Assembly: GCA_035290965.1 (NCBI GenBank)
Contig: DATDTD010000064.1
Span: 1-64,000, forward strand
DNA from: JAGVNX01 sp035290965
GTDB taxonomy: Archaea > Iainarchaeota > Iainarchaeia > Iainarchaeales > GCA-2688035
DNA length: 64,000 bases
Direction: 5' to 3'
Position 1 is the first letter of the stretch, and each line of letters starts with the position of its first letter. Made by a program: the position numbers and the translations under genes. The notes beneath the pieces were generated by a model. The model searched no databases, was not told the origin of the DNA, and was given only the letters and a program-made list of their open reading frames with translations. Below are positions 8,165 through 15,841 of the stretch, one piece after another.

Positions 8165-8198
8165 ACTAATTAGCTAGAAATTAGTAATTATTAGTATT
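8165..8198 (+). repeat. 34-bp repeat, copy 3 (upstream of fic)
   Basis: Third 34-base unit, starting 53 bases after copy 2 in the same orientation. It is more diverged in the middle but keeps ACTAATT, AAATTAGTA and ATTAGTATT. With copy 2 it could be a two-site operator for Fic autoregulation. Confidence 0.75.
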
Positions 8199-8225
8199 TG
8201 CTGATGGCTGGTCCTGGCAAACAAT

Positions 8226-8984
8226 TCAGATTTTTATTTTCGCTTTCTGCCATTCCTGAATTAAGAGCTTTGAGGCTGTTTTTGTGTCGGGCAAACCCTG
8301 CTTCAAAAGCTTGTTTTTTTTCAATGCAAATTTTTCAAGTATTTCTTCAGATTCTGTTTCTTCAATGCCGAAATTTTCTTTTATTGCTTCGGGGTTTTTC
8401 AATAGAATCCAGTCAATCAGCTCGAGTGCAACCTCTTCTGGCTGTTTCAGCTGCTCTGCATTTTTCGAGCTTACAAGCATTAGTTCAAACTCGTTTTTCT
8501 GCTCAAAGGGAATTATTCCCGGAGAATCCACAAGCAGGATTTTCTGGCTTATTCTTACAAACTGTTCTCCGCGCGTAAACCCCGCCTTTGGGGAAACCCT
8601 TGCAACCGCCCTTCCGCGCAGGGAATTTATTATGCTGCTTTTTCCCGTGTTGGGATAGCCAAGCACTCCTATTACAATCTGCCTGTTCGTGCTTGCTGTT
8701 TTCCCTATTGTTTCGCGCAGCCTTCTAATCCCGCTTCTTTCCTTTGTGCTCAGAAAAACGCAGGGAGCGAATTTTTCCAGTGACTTTTTTTCCTTCAAAA
8801 GAGTTTCTTTGCTCGCAAGGTCGCTCTTGTTCAGCACAAGAATGAGTTTTTTTCCGCTGCGCAGAATCTTTGTTTCCGTAACAGAATTTCTTGTAAGCTC
8901 GGGAAACCGCGCGTCTAACACTTCAAGCAGCAAATCGCTTTTTTCGATTATTCGTGAAACCCTTCCCATAAATCCCTTCTGCAT
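8226..8984 (-). CDS. Circularly permuted GTPase, RbgA/YlqF-like
   Basis: 252 residues. The GTPase motifs appear in permuted order: G4 NKSD near residue 53, then G1 GYPNTGKSS near 109, G2-like FTRGEQ and G3 DSPG near 151. This order defines the MMR1/HSR1-YlqF class, which acts in large ribosomal subunit assembly. The N-terminal VSRIIEKSDLLLEVLDARFP is typical of the family. The C-terminal ~70 residues are helical. Start at ATG 8984. Confidence 0.88.
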   Translation of the reverse strand: MQKGFMGRVSRIIEKSDLLLEVLDARFPELTRNSVTETKILRSGKKLILVLNKSDLASKETLLKEKKSLEKFAPCVFLSTKERSGIRRLRETIGKTASTNRQIVIGVLGYPNTGKSSIINSLRGRAVARVSPKAGFTRGEQFVRISQKILLVDSPGIIPFEQKNEFELMLVSSKNAEQLKQPEEVALELIDWILLKNPEAIKENFGIEETESEEILEKFALKKNKLLKQGLPDTKTASKLLIQEWQKAKIKI

Positions 8985-9047
8985 AGATTCCTTTTAATTC
9001 AAAAAACCTTAAATATTCGTTTCATTCATTATACTACTGGCTTTTTT

Positions 9048-9572
9048 ATGCAGGCAAAAAAAATACTCGCGATTCTCGCAGTGGCAGTTGTTGTGCTGAT
9101 AATTTTTGTTTTTCTCCAGCCTGTTCTTTTTCCTTCTCCTAAAGAAAGCATTGAAAATCCGGATTACGTTGACCCCGGAGTTCTTGCAGGAACAGAGCTT
9201 CCGGAAGACATTCCCGCGGGAATTCCAGTAACGGGAGTAGACTGCGAGCTCCAGCCCCGGCAGTCCTCAAAGGATTACTGCTATTCGATTCAGGCACAGG
9301 ATACTAACAGCGTGCAGCCCTGCCTGCAGATTTCAACTCTCGCGGAAAAAAACAGCTGCATCAAGGTTCTTGCAATGGACACTGCAGACATTTCTTTCTG
9401 CAATTACACTGAAAGCGCCTATTATCCCAATGACAATTCCAATGTGAAATATTCCTGCATTTCAGCAGTTGCGGAAGATTTTGGAGACGAAACAATCTGC
9501 AATGCGATTCCAAGCGCCGAATGGAAAACCCTCTGCATCCAGAGAGTGCAGGAATACGTTCCGCTGAGCTGA
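9048..9572 (+). CDS. Membrane-anchored Cys-rich extracellular protein, unknown
   Basis: 174 residues. An N-terminal hydrophobic anchor (about residues 6-26) follows two lysines. The rest is acidic and contains eight or more Cys in repeated patterns like DYCYSIQAQD, CLQIS, NSCIKVLA and KYSCISAVAED. The repeats suggest a disulphide-bonded extracellular domain built from helical units. Start ATG follows GGC and T6. Similar anchored Cys-repeat proteins are common in DPANN genomes but their function is not known to me. Confidence 0.7.
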   Translation: MQAKKILAILAVAVVVLIIFVFLQPVLFPSPKESIENPDYVDPGVLAGTELPEDIPAGIPVTGVDCELQPRQSSKDYCYSIQAQDTNSVQPCLQISTLAEKNSCIKVLAMDTADISFCNYTESAYYPNDNSNVKYSCISAVAEDFGDETICNAIPSAEWKTLCIQRVQEYVPLS

Positions 9573-9597
9573 AAAACTTTTTTTTCAATTTAAGGAA

Positions 9598-9939
9598 TCA
9601 GAGCAGTTTCAAATGCCTTACAAATTCGTCTATTGAATTTTCTTCAACAGGGCCTATGCCTATGCATGTCGCCTCTCCGCTTTCAATCTGCGTCAATCCA
9701 GCATCCTTTATGAGTGCAACGGGAAATTTTTTCCTAAGCCTTTCAAATAGTTCAAGAAGCTCTTTTTTTGTCTCAACCTTCAAAACAACTTTTTTCATTC
9801 CTGTTTCGCGCCAAGCCTCGACATCGCCATTGTGGGATTTGAGCATTGCCTCAATGCTTGCATGCGCACATTGAGCCGCGATTTTACCTTTCCCCATTTT
9901 TAAATCAGTTCTTACCACAAGAACCTGTTTTAGCGCCAT
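9598..9939 (-). CDS. pth2: Peptidyl-tRNA hydrolase 2
   Basis: 113 residues, the usual archaeal Pth2 length. The signatures LVVRTDLKMGKGKIAAQCAHAS and the C-terminal ATCIGIGPVEENSIDEF are characteristic. It releases tRNA from prematurely dropped peptidyl-tRNA. It is the last gene of the likely arsR-iscS-iscU-pth2 run, 18 bases after iscU. The start follows GATTTTTT. Confidence 0.95.
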   Translation of the reverse strand: MALKQVLVVRTDLKMGKGKIAAQCAHASIEAMLKSHNGDVEAWRETGMKKVVLKVETKKELLELFERLRKKFPVALIKDAGLTQIESGEATCIGIGPVEENSIDEFVRHLKLL

Positions 9940-9957
9940 AAAAAATCGTTTCCAATA

Positions 9958-10614
9958 TTATCCTTGCTTTCCAAAATGTTTTTGCCTGTAATGCTTTATA
10001 AGCCTTTTTGCTTCGGGAATGCAGTTCCTGTCCTGAACCCCTATCTTTGTCCTTTTCTGAACCTCTTCGAATGTTTTTGCTCCGTCAAGGACAGCCTCTT
10101 CAATATCCCTGTTTGTAATTTTCAGCGCCTTGTCAATTATTTTTGTGCCTTCTTCCTTTATTCTTTCGGACTGCTTTGTTTTCCTGAAATAATCATTAAT
10201 GGCTTCCCTCAAAGCCTTGTCTCCGAGCACTGAACAATGGATCTTTCTTTCCGGCAGTCCCCCCAATCTTTTCATTATGTCCTGGGGAGAAAGTTTCATT
10301 GCCTTTTCAAGCTTCATTCCGCCTTTTTCAGTTACCATTACAGTCAGGATTGAAGTGGATGCAATCGCGCTTGCGCACCCGAAAGTCTGGAACTTGCATT
10401 CCCTTATCCTGTCTTTTTTTGCGTCAACCTTTATCCATAATTTCATTACGTCGCCGCAAACCGGGCTCCCTATTGTCCCTACTCCGTCAGCCTTGTATTT
10501 TTTCGCCTCTTCCTTTGTCTTGAAAATATTCCTCGGGTTGAAAAAATGGTCCTTTACTTTTTCCGAATAAAACCATCCCTCTTTTCCCACTACATCGGGC
10601 TTGAATCCTTTCAT
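9958..10614 (-). CDS. iscU: IscU/NifU-type Fe-S scaffold with degenerate BFD-like tail
   Basis: 218 residues. The scaffold domain has its three Cys: GSPVCGDVM, QTFGCASAIAS and RKIHCSVLG, plus the expected Asp after the first Cys. It builds [2Fe-2S]/[4Fe-4S] clusters with sulfur from the desulfurase encoded upstream. The last ~60 residues (ITNRDIEEAVLDGAKTFEEV) match the bacterioferritin-associated-ferredoxin domain of NifU, but the CxC pair is missing and only one Cys of the later pair remains (DRNC). So that domain probably cannot hold a cluster. Start overlaps iscS by four bases (ATGA). Confidence 0.9.
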   Translation of the reverse strand: MKGFKPDVVGKEGWFYSEKVKDHFFNPRNIFKTKEEAKKYKADGVGTIGSPVCGDVMKLWIKVDAKKDRIRECKFQTFGCASAIASTSILTVMVTEKGGMKLEKAMKLSPQDIMKRLGGLPERKIHCSVLGDKALREAINDYFRKTKQSERIKEEGTKIIDKALKITNRDIEEAVLDGAKTFEEVQKRTKIGVQDRNCIPEAKRLIKHYRQKHFGKQG

Positions 10615-11792
10615 CTTCCCACATCCTTTTTGCTTAATTCAACAGGGCTTAAAGCCCTGAGCTTCTCAATTATCGGCGGCAGTTTTTTTATTACAAAATC
10701 AATTTCCTTTTTTGTAGTCCTTTTGCCGAGAGAAAACCTTATGCTCCCGTGCGCAATTTCATAGGGGATGCCTGTTGCAACAAGCACATGGCTCGGTTCA
10801 AGGGAATGGGAAGTGCAGGCAGAACCAGAGCTTACGCAAACCCCGAACTTGTCAAGGTAAAGAATAATTGCCTCTCCTTCAACATCCAGAAAAGAAATAT
10901 TTGCATTGTTCGGCAGCCTTTTTGAAGGATGCCCCTGCAGAATGCTTTTCGGGATTTTTGCCAAAAGGCTTTTTGTTAGATAATCCCTCAAAGCGATTAA
11001 TCTTTTTGCTTCCTTTTTCCTTTCTCCCTGTGCCAATTCCAATGCCTTTGCAAGCGCAACAATTCCAAGAACATTTTCCGTCCCTGCTCTCAAAGAAAAT
11101 TCCTGCGCTCCCCCGTGAATCAATGGCTCTATCTTAGTGCCTTTTTTAACAAACAATAATCCTGTTCCCTTCAAAGCATAAATCTTGCTTCCATTGATAG
11201 TCATTAAGTCAACGCCGAGTTTTTCCACATTGATTTCCTCAAAGCCTGCGGCCTGGCAGGCATCAGTATGGAACAAAACATTGTGCTTTTTTGCAATGCG
11301 CGCAATTTCCTTTACAGGCTGAATTGTTCCGATTTCATTATTCGCATACATTATTGAAATCAAGATTGTATCCTTCCTGATTGCATTTTCAAGCTGCTTA
11401 AGGTTAATCATTCCAAACTTATCTACATCGAGATAAGTTATTTCAAATCCCATTTCCTTTTCCAGCCATTCGCATGCATTCAGCACTGCGTGATGCTCTG
11501 TTTTCTGAGTAATAATATGCTTTCCCTTTTTGCGCAACGCAAAAGCAACTCCCTTGATTGCAAGATTGCATGACTCTGTTCCCGAGCCAGTGAAAATTAT
11601 TTCTTCCGGAGAACAGCCCAAGATTTTTGCAATTTTTTCCCTTGCAGAATTCACTGCCTTTTTTGCTTCAAGCCCTATTGAATGGAAGCTTCCGGGATTC
11701 CCGAATTTTTTTTCAAGGAAAGGCGCAATTTCCCCTGCAACCTCATGCCTTGTGTAAGTAGTGGCTGCATGGTCCAGATAAATTCTCTGCAT
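10611..11792 (-). CDS. iscS: Cysteine desulfurase IscS/NifS
   Basis: 393 residues starting at ATG 11792, with GGTGTG five bases upstream, which beats the TTG six codons earlier. PLP features are present: YLDHAATT at the N-terminus, TEHHAV, HTDACQAAG, and the lysine in NGSKIYALKGTG. The mobile loop Cys is in SSGSACTSHSLEPSHVL. It removes sulfur from cysteine for Fe-S assembly and tRNA thiolation. Located between arsR and iscU, so it is part of the cluster-assembly operon. Confidence 0.95.
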   Translation of the reverse strand: MQRIYLDHAATTYTRHEVAGEIAPFLEKKFGNPGSFHSIGLEAKKAVNSAREKIAKILGCSPEEIIFTGSGTESCNLAIKGVAFALRKKGKHIITQKTEHHAVLNACEWLEKEMGFEITYLDVDKFGMINLKQLENAIRKDTILISIMYANNEIGTIQPVKEIARIAKKHNVLFHTDACQAAGFEEINVEKLGVDLMTINGSKIYALKGTGLLFVKKGTKIEPLIHGGAQEFSLRAGTENVLGIVALAKALELAQGERKKEAKRLIALRDYLTKSLLAKIPKSILQGHPSKRLPNNANISFLDVEGEAIILYLDKFGVCVSSGSACTSHSLEPSHVLVATGIPYEIAHGSIRFSLGKRTTKKEIDFVIKKLPPIIEKLRALSPVELSKKDVGR

Positions 11793-11817
11793 TTGCACAC
11801 CGTTTTTCAAAAAAGGC

Positions 11818-12150
11818 TTAATTTATTTTCCTGCATTTTCCCATGCAGTTTTTCTGGAAATGATTTTCCATTATGCTCAAAAAAGCCGGAGTTCCCGGCC
11901 GTATATTTCCCGCGGCTTTGCCGAGCGACTTGTCAAGGTTGTAAATCCTTTCCTTTCCGTTTGAAAGGCAGGAAACAAAATTGCAATCCCTGAGTTCCGC
12001 AAGCGCATGGCTCACAGTGCTCTGCTTTGCGCCTGTTTTTCCGACAAGGGATTGCACGCTTTTCGGGCTTTCCGCAAGCGCCGCAAGAATCTTTATGCGC
12101 AGGTCGTTGCCCAGAGTTTCAAAGCACAGGTGATACGGAGTGTTTCTCAT
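11818..12150 (-). CDS. ArsR-family repressor, likely of the isc operon
   Basis: 110 residues with the ArsR winged helix: LGNDLRIKILAALAESPKSVQSLV followed by recognition helix KQSTVSHALAELRD and the wing ISNGKERIYNL-like stretch (CLSNGKERIYNL). Five or more Cys occur: CFETLG, CNFVSC and the C-terminal NCMGKC. The latter could bind a metal or Fe-S cluster. It is first in the isc operon, 26 bases before iscS. A perfect palindrome overlaps its promoter. I infer Fe-S or metal sensing; this is not proven by sequence. Confidence 0.85.
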   Translation of the reverse strand: MRNTPYHLCFETLGNDLRIKILAALAESPKSVQSLVGKTGAKQSTVSHALAELRDCNFVSCLSNGKERIYNLDKSLGKAAGNIRPGTPAFLSIMENHFQKNCMGKCRKIN

Positions 12151-12164
12151 ATTAATCCCGACTC

Positions 12165-12184
12165 ATATGAATAATAATTCATAT
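12165..12184. promoter_or_regulatory. Palindromic operator between arsR and acd
   Basis: ATATGAAT-AATA-ATTCATAT, perfect 8-base arms with a 4-base spacer, 15 bases from the arsR start and 28 from the acd start. It overlaps TATA-like sequences for both divergent genes (TTCATATAAA toward acd). The size and symmetry fit an ArsR dimer site. Confidence 0.7.
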
Positions 12185-12211
12185 AAACCCTTTTAAACCT
12201 GTGCGGATGCA

Positions 12212-14425
12212 ATGCAAAAGATTATTAAAACAAAAAACACAAATTATCTGGCGTTTTTTTTGGATTCACTGCACAAGATGTTTGACCCGAAAACAATCTG
12301 CGTGATAGGCGCAAGCAGCAGGCAGAACAGCGTCGGTTTTTCCCTGATGAAAAACCTTGCGGGGACTGATTACAGGGGGACTGTTTATCCAGTAAATCCA
12401 AAAAGGCGCAGTGTTCTGGGAATACGCTGCTATAAGGGCATTCTCGATTTGCCTGAAAAAATCGATTTGGCAATAATCGCGACTCCCTCCTTTACTGTGC
12501 CTGATATTGTAAGGGAGTGCGTCAAGGCAGATGCAAAATCAATTATTGTCCTGAGTTCCGGTTTCGGAGAAACAGGAAAAAAAGGAATGCTGCTCGAACA
12601 GGAACTAAAAAAAATAATTTCGGGAACAGGAATAAGAATGCTCGGGCCAAACTGCCTGGGTTATATACGCACTGACAAAAAAGTAAATGCAAGCTTTGCA
12701 ATTCGGAATGCGCTTCCCGGAAGAATGGCTTTAATCAGCCAGTCAGGCGCGCTCTGCTCGAGCATTCTTGACTGGGCTTTGAAGCAGCACGTGGGTTTCA
12801 AGTATTTCATTTCAATAGGCTCGATGGCAGACATTGATTTTTCGGATTTGATTGATTTTATAGGAAAGGATCCTGAGGTTGAAAGCATTGCGATTTACAT
12901 GGAAACAATAAAGGATGCGCGCAGGTTCATGAAAGCCGCAAGCAATTTTGCAAAAACAAAGCCGATTATTGTTGCAAAATCCGGAAAATTCGAGGAAAGC
13001 GCAAAGGCGGCTGTTTCCCACACAGGCTCAATGGCGGGAAACGATGCTGTTTTCGATGCCGCGTTCCAGAGGGCGGGAATTGTGCGCGTTGAAAACATTC
13101 TGGATTTGCTTGGCTGTTCAGAAGCACTGGCAAAACAGCCCCTGCCTAGAGGAAACAGGCTTGCAATAATAACAAATGCCGGAGGTCCCGGAGTAATGGC
13201 AGTCGATGCTGCAATAATGCAGGGCTCGAAAATTTCCGTTCTTTCAAAAAAAGCCTTTTCTTCGCTTGAAAAAACAATGCCTGCCAACTGGAGCCACAGC
13301 AATCCGATTGATTTGCTCGGCGATGCGGATGCGGAAAGATACGCCAATGCGCTTGATGCAGTCCTCAAAGAAAATTCAGTTGACGGAGCAGTGATTATTT
13401 TCAGCCCGCAGGCTGTTTCAAATCCCGAGGCAGTTGCTGAAATTGTTTCCGCAAAAGCGCGGCATTCCAAAAAAACAATCCTTGCCTGCTGGATGGGAGA
13501 ATCTTTTGTCGAGCCAGCGCGTGAAATTCTGCGCAGGCATTCTATTCCCTGCTACAAGACTCCCGAAGAGGCAGTTCGTGTTTTCGGATACATGGATTCC
13601 TACAGGGAAAACAAAAAATGGCTTTTTGAAACTCCTTCCGCAAAGGAATTCCTGCCCAATCCTTCAAGAAAAAAAATACGCGAAAAAATTTCCGAGTACA
13701 TTGCAAAGAAAACCCTTGTTTTGAACGAGCTTGACTCAAAGCAGATTCTTTCAGAATACGGGATTCCCGTGAACAAAACTCTTTTTGCAAAGAATGCAAA
13801 ACAGGCTGTTTCAAAATCACTGCAGATAGGCTTTCCAGTTGCATTGAAAGTTGTTTCGAGTTCAATAACGCACAAAACAGATGCAAATGCAGTGGCTTTG
13901 AACCTTGCATCCAAAAAAGAAGTTGCAAAGGCTTTTTCCGAAATAATCAGGAATGCAAAAAAATCAGCTCCCAATGCAAAGATTTTAGGAGTTACTGTGC
14001 AGGAAATGATTCCGCCCGGAAACCTTGAACTGATAATTGGTTCCAAAACAGACAATATTTTCGGGCCAGTAATCCTGTTCGGCTTCGGGGGAATTTCAAC
14101 GGAAATTTTTCGCGACACAAGCATCGGGCTTCCTCCCTTGACGCAAAACCTTGCAAAAAGAATGATTGCAGGAACAAGAGTTTCAAGGCTGCTCTACGGG
14201 GAAAGAAAAAAATTCAAGATAAATGTTTCCGAGCTTGAAAAAATTCTTATTGGTTTTTCGCATTTTGCAGTCGACTTTCCTGAGGTTGAGGAAATAGACA
14301 TTAACCCGATAATGGTTTCAAACAACAGGCTTTTTGCTGTTGATGCAAGAATAGTGCTTTCCGAAAAGGTTCTGCGCAAGGAAAAAAACTTTGTCGGGCT
14401 TGCAATTTCCCCCAAGGCAGAATAG
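12212..14425 (+). CDS. acd: ADP-forming acetate/acyl-CoA synthetase, fused alpha-beta
   Basis: 737 residues. In order: CoA-binding Rossmann domain (ICVIGASSRQNSVG near residue 30), ligase domains with the active-site His in AVSHTGSMAGND, then a C-terminal ATP-grasp domain (SKQILSEYGIP...GFPVALKVVSS...TDANAVAL). It converts acyl-CoA, ADP and Pi to acid, CoA and ATP, the usual archaeal energy-conserving step of acetate-forming fermentation. The alpha and beta subunits, separate in some archaea, are one polypeptide here. The TAG stop overlaps the first AGCGGAAACC element. Confidence 0.92.
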   Translation: MQKIIKTKNTNYLAFFLDSLHKMFDPKTICVIGASSRQNSVGFSLMKNLAGTDYRGTVYPVNPKRRSVLGIRCYKGILDLPEKIDLAIIATPSFTVPDIVRECVKADAKSIIVLSSGFGETGKKGMLLEQELKKIISGTGIRMLGPNCLGYIRTDKKVNASFAIRNALPGRMALISQSGALCSSILDWALKQHVGFKYFISIGSMADIDFSDLIDFIGKDPEVESIAIYMETIKDARRFMKAASNFAKTKPIIVAKSGKFEESAKAAVSHTGSMAGNDAVFDAAFQRAGIVRVENILDLLGCSEALAKQPLPRGNRLAIITNAGGPGVMAVDAAIMQGSKISVLSKKAFSSLEKTMPANWSHSNPIDLLGDADAERYANALDAVLKENSVDGAVIIFSPQAVSNPEAVAEIVSAKARHSKKTILACWMGESFVEPAREILRRHSIPCYKTPEEAVRVFGYMDSYRENKKWLFETPSAKEFLPNPSRKKIREKISEYIAKKTLVLNELDSKQILSEYGIPVNKTLFAKNAKQAVSKSLQIGFPVALKVVSSSITHKTDANAVALNLASKKEVAKAFSEIIRNAKKSAPNAKILGVTVQEMIPPGNLELIIGSKTDNIFGPVILFGFGGISTEIFRDTSIGLPPLTQNLAKRMIAGTRVSRLLYGERKKFKINVSELEKILIGFSHFAVDFPEVEEIDINPIMVSNNRLFAVDARIVLSEKVLRKEKNFVGLAISPKAE

Positions 14426-14436
14426 CGGAAACCCGC
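14424..14436 (+). promoter_or_regulatory. AGCGGAAACCCGC element, copy 1 (nurA promoter)
   Basis: Thirteen-base element with short inverted arms GCGG/CCGC around AAAC. It is 10 bases upstream of a TATA-like ATTTTAAAC (14447-14455) and 51 bases before the nurA ATG. Identical in copies 2 and 4; one base differs in copy 3. Confidence 0.7.
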
Positions 14437-14486
14437 AGCCAGTTAGATTTTAAACAACCTTTTATTCTTTTTATTAATTGTTTCGC

Positions 14487-15587
14487 ATGCAGAACATAAA
14501 CACTGTTATTCAGGAGGCTGTTTCAAGCATTCAGGGCTTGGAGCAGAAAAGAAGCGTTTTTGCAAAAAAAATCCTTCCCTTTTTGAAAACAGACTTATCT
14601 TCTCTTTCTTCTCCCGAATTGCTTGAATCAAGGCTTGTTTTTCCCGTTGAAAAAATCCCCCTCGATTTCAGCATCGGCGGAGTAGATTCAGGCTTTGTGA
14701 GCAAGGAGCTTTTATCGCTTGATTTGGTTTTAGTTCGGACAGTTGGAGTGGTAATGAAATTCAAAAACAACTGCCTTGAAAAAGCGGATTATTACCCCAA
14801 TTTTTTTTCCTTTCCCCTTCCCTTCCTGAGCAACCATGCGCTTGAACAGGACGAATTCGCCTGTTCCAAAAGCATCCGCAGGCTGCTCTCTGAAAACAAC
14901 GCGGCAAAAAAAATAATTGAGCAGTTCAAGCCCAAATACTGTTTCCTCGACGGCAGCATTGTTCCGCAGTACCCCGACAAGCCGCGCAATGATTCTAAAA
15001 TAAAGGATTTTTACCACGAGCTGATTCAGAGCTTTCAGGATTTGTACAAAACAGCGGAAAAAAACAGCTGCACTTTAATTGCCTGCGTTGAAGATTCGCG
15101 TGGAAGCAGATTCAGAAGCATTCTGCAGGAACAGGTTTTGGAAAAAGCAAATGTTTCAAGCACTGCCCTGAACGACTGCTATGACGCAATCCTGCTTGAT
15201 TATCTTCTTGAAACAGGGCAGAGAAGCATGGCTTTCAGGTATTCTCCTGAAATAGAAAAGCACCCTGTCCTTATGGATTTTGAAAAGGGATTTGCGGAGC
15301 GCGTGCATGCTTTTTACATCAAGCCTGTTGCGCTTGACAGGCCTGTTCGGGTCGAATTTCTGCATTCCTCGCAGGACAATTTTTCGGATTTTGTGAATGA
15401 AATAGCGGGAATTGTTTTTTCTTTATCCTCCTTGCACAGGGAATATGCTTTTCCGAGCGTTTTGATTGAAGCAGACCTTCATGCGCGCCTGAAACCCGAA
15501 GAGATTGAAATCGTTTACCAGAAAATTCTTGACAAATTGAGCAAGAGCGTCAACCTGCGCATGCGCAGGAACAACAGGCCTTTCTAA
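14487..15587 (+). CDS. nurA: NurA 5'-3' nuclease
   Basis: 366 residues from ATG 14487 (a TTG three codons earlier is possible). NurA features are SIGGVDSGF, with the first catalytic Asp after a beta strand, CFLDGSIVP, with the second, and a C-terminal EIAGIVF/VLIEADLHARL region. NurA acts with the HerA translocase, encoded 255 bases downstream of its end, in resecting DNA ends for recombination. It has an AGCGGAAACC element upstream. Confidence 0.88.
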   Translation: MQNINTVIQEAVSSIQGLEQKRSVFAKKILPFLKTDLSSLSSPELLESRLVFPVEKIPLDFSIGGVDSGFVSKELLSLDLVLVRTVGVVMKFKNNCLEKADYYPNFFSFPLPFLSNHALEQDEFACSKSIRRLLSENNAAKKIIEQFKPKYCFLDGSIVPQYPDKPRNDSKIKDFYHELIQSFQDLYKTAEKNSCTLIACVEDSRGSRFRSILQEQVLEKANVSSTALNDCYDAILLDYLLETGQRSMAFRYSPEIEKHPVLMDFEKGFAERVHAFYIKPVALDRPVRVEFLHSSQDNFSDFVNEIAGIVFSLSSLHREYAFPSVLIEADLHARLKPEEIEIVYQKILDKLSKSVNLRMRRNNRPF

Positions 15588-15590
15588 AAT

Positions 15591-15797
15591 GTGAGAAAAA
15601 TGCAGAAAAAAATTGTAAAGCTTTGTTCGCAGTGCGGTTCGCAGAGCTTAAAGCCTGCAGTTACACCCTGGAAGGCGCAGGCAGCGGCCTTCGGGCAGTA
15701 CAAGTGCCTTGACTGCGGCTTTGAAGGATTTATCATAGAGGCGGATGAAAAATCCGCGGAAAAAATAAGGAAAAAACTGCGAACAAATAAAAAATGA
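15591..15797 (+). CDS. Small zinc-ribbon protein between nurA and herA
   Basis: 68 residues (GTG 15591; ATG 15600 also possible). Two Cys pairs, LCSQCG and CLDCG, separated by ~27 residues, form a zinc ribbon, followed by an acidic then basic helix. It starts three bases after nurA and its stop overlaps a possible herA start (ATGA). Tight coupling suggests a role with NurA-HerA, perhaps DNA binding. That role is inferred from position only. Confidence 0.75.
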   Translation: MRKMQKKIVKLCSQCGSQSLKPAVTPWKAQAAAFGQYKCLDCGFEGFIIEADEKSAEKIRKKLRTNKK

Positions 15798-15841
15798 TTC
15801 CCGCCAAAAATAAAAGCACAAAACAAAAAAAAGGTTTTTTT

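Noticed and set aside
14424..14436. AGCGGAAACCYGC read as a transcription terminator hairpin
   Set aside because: The stem is only 4-5 bp, no consistent U run follows, and copies 3 and 4 do not follow a plus-strand gene closely. Constant distance to the next TATA box and start fits a promoter element better.
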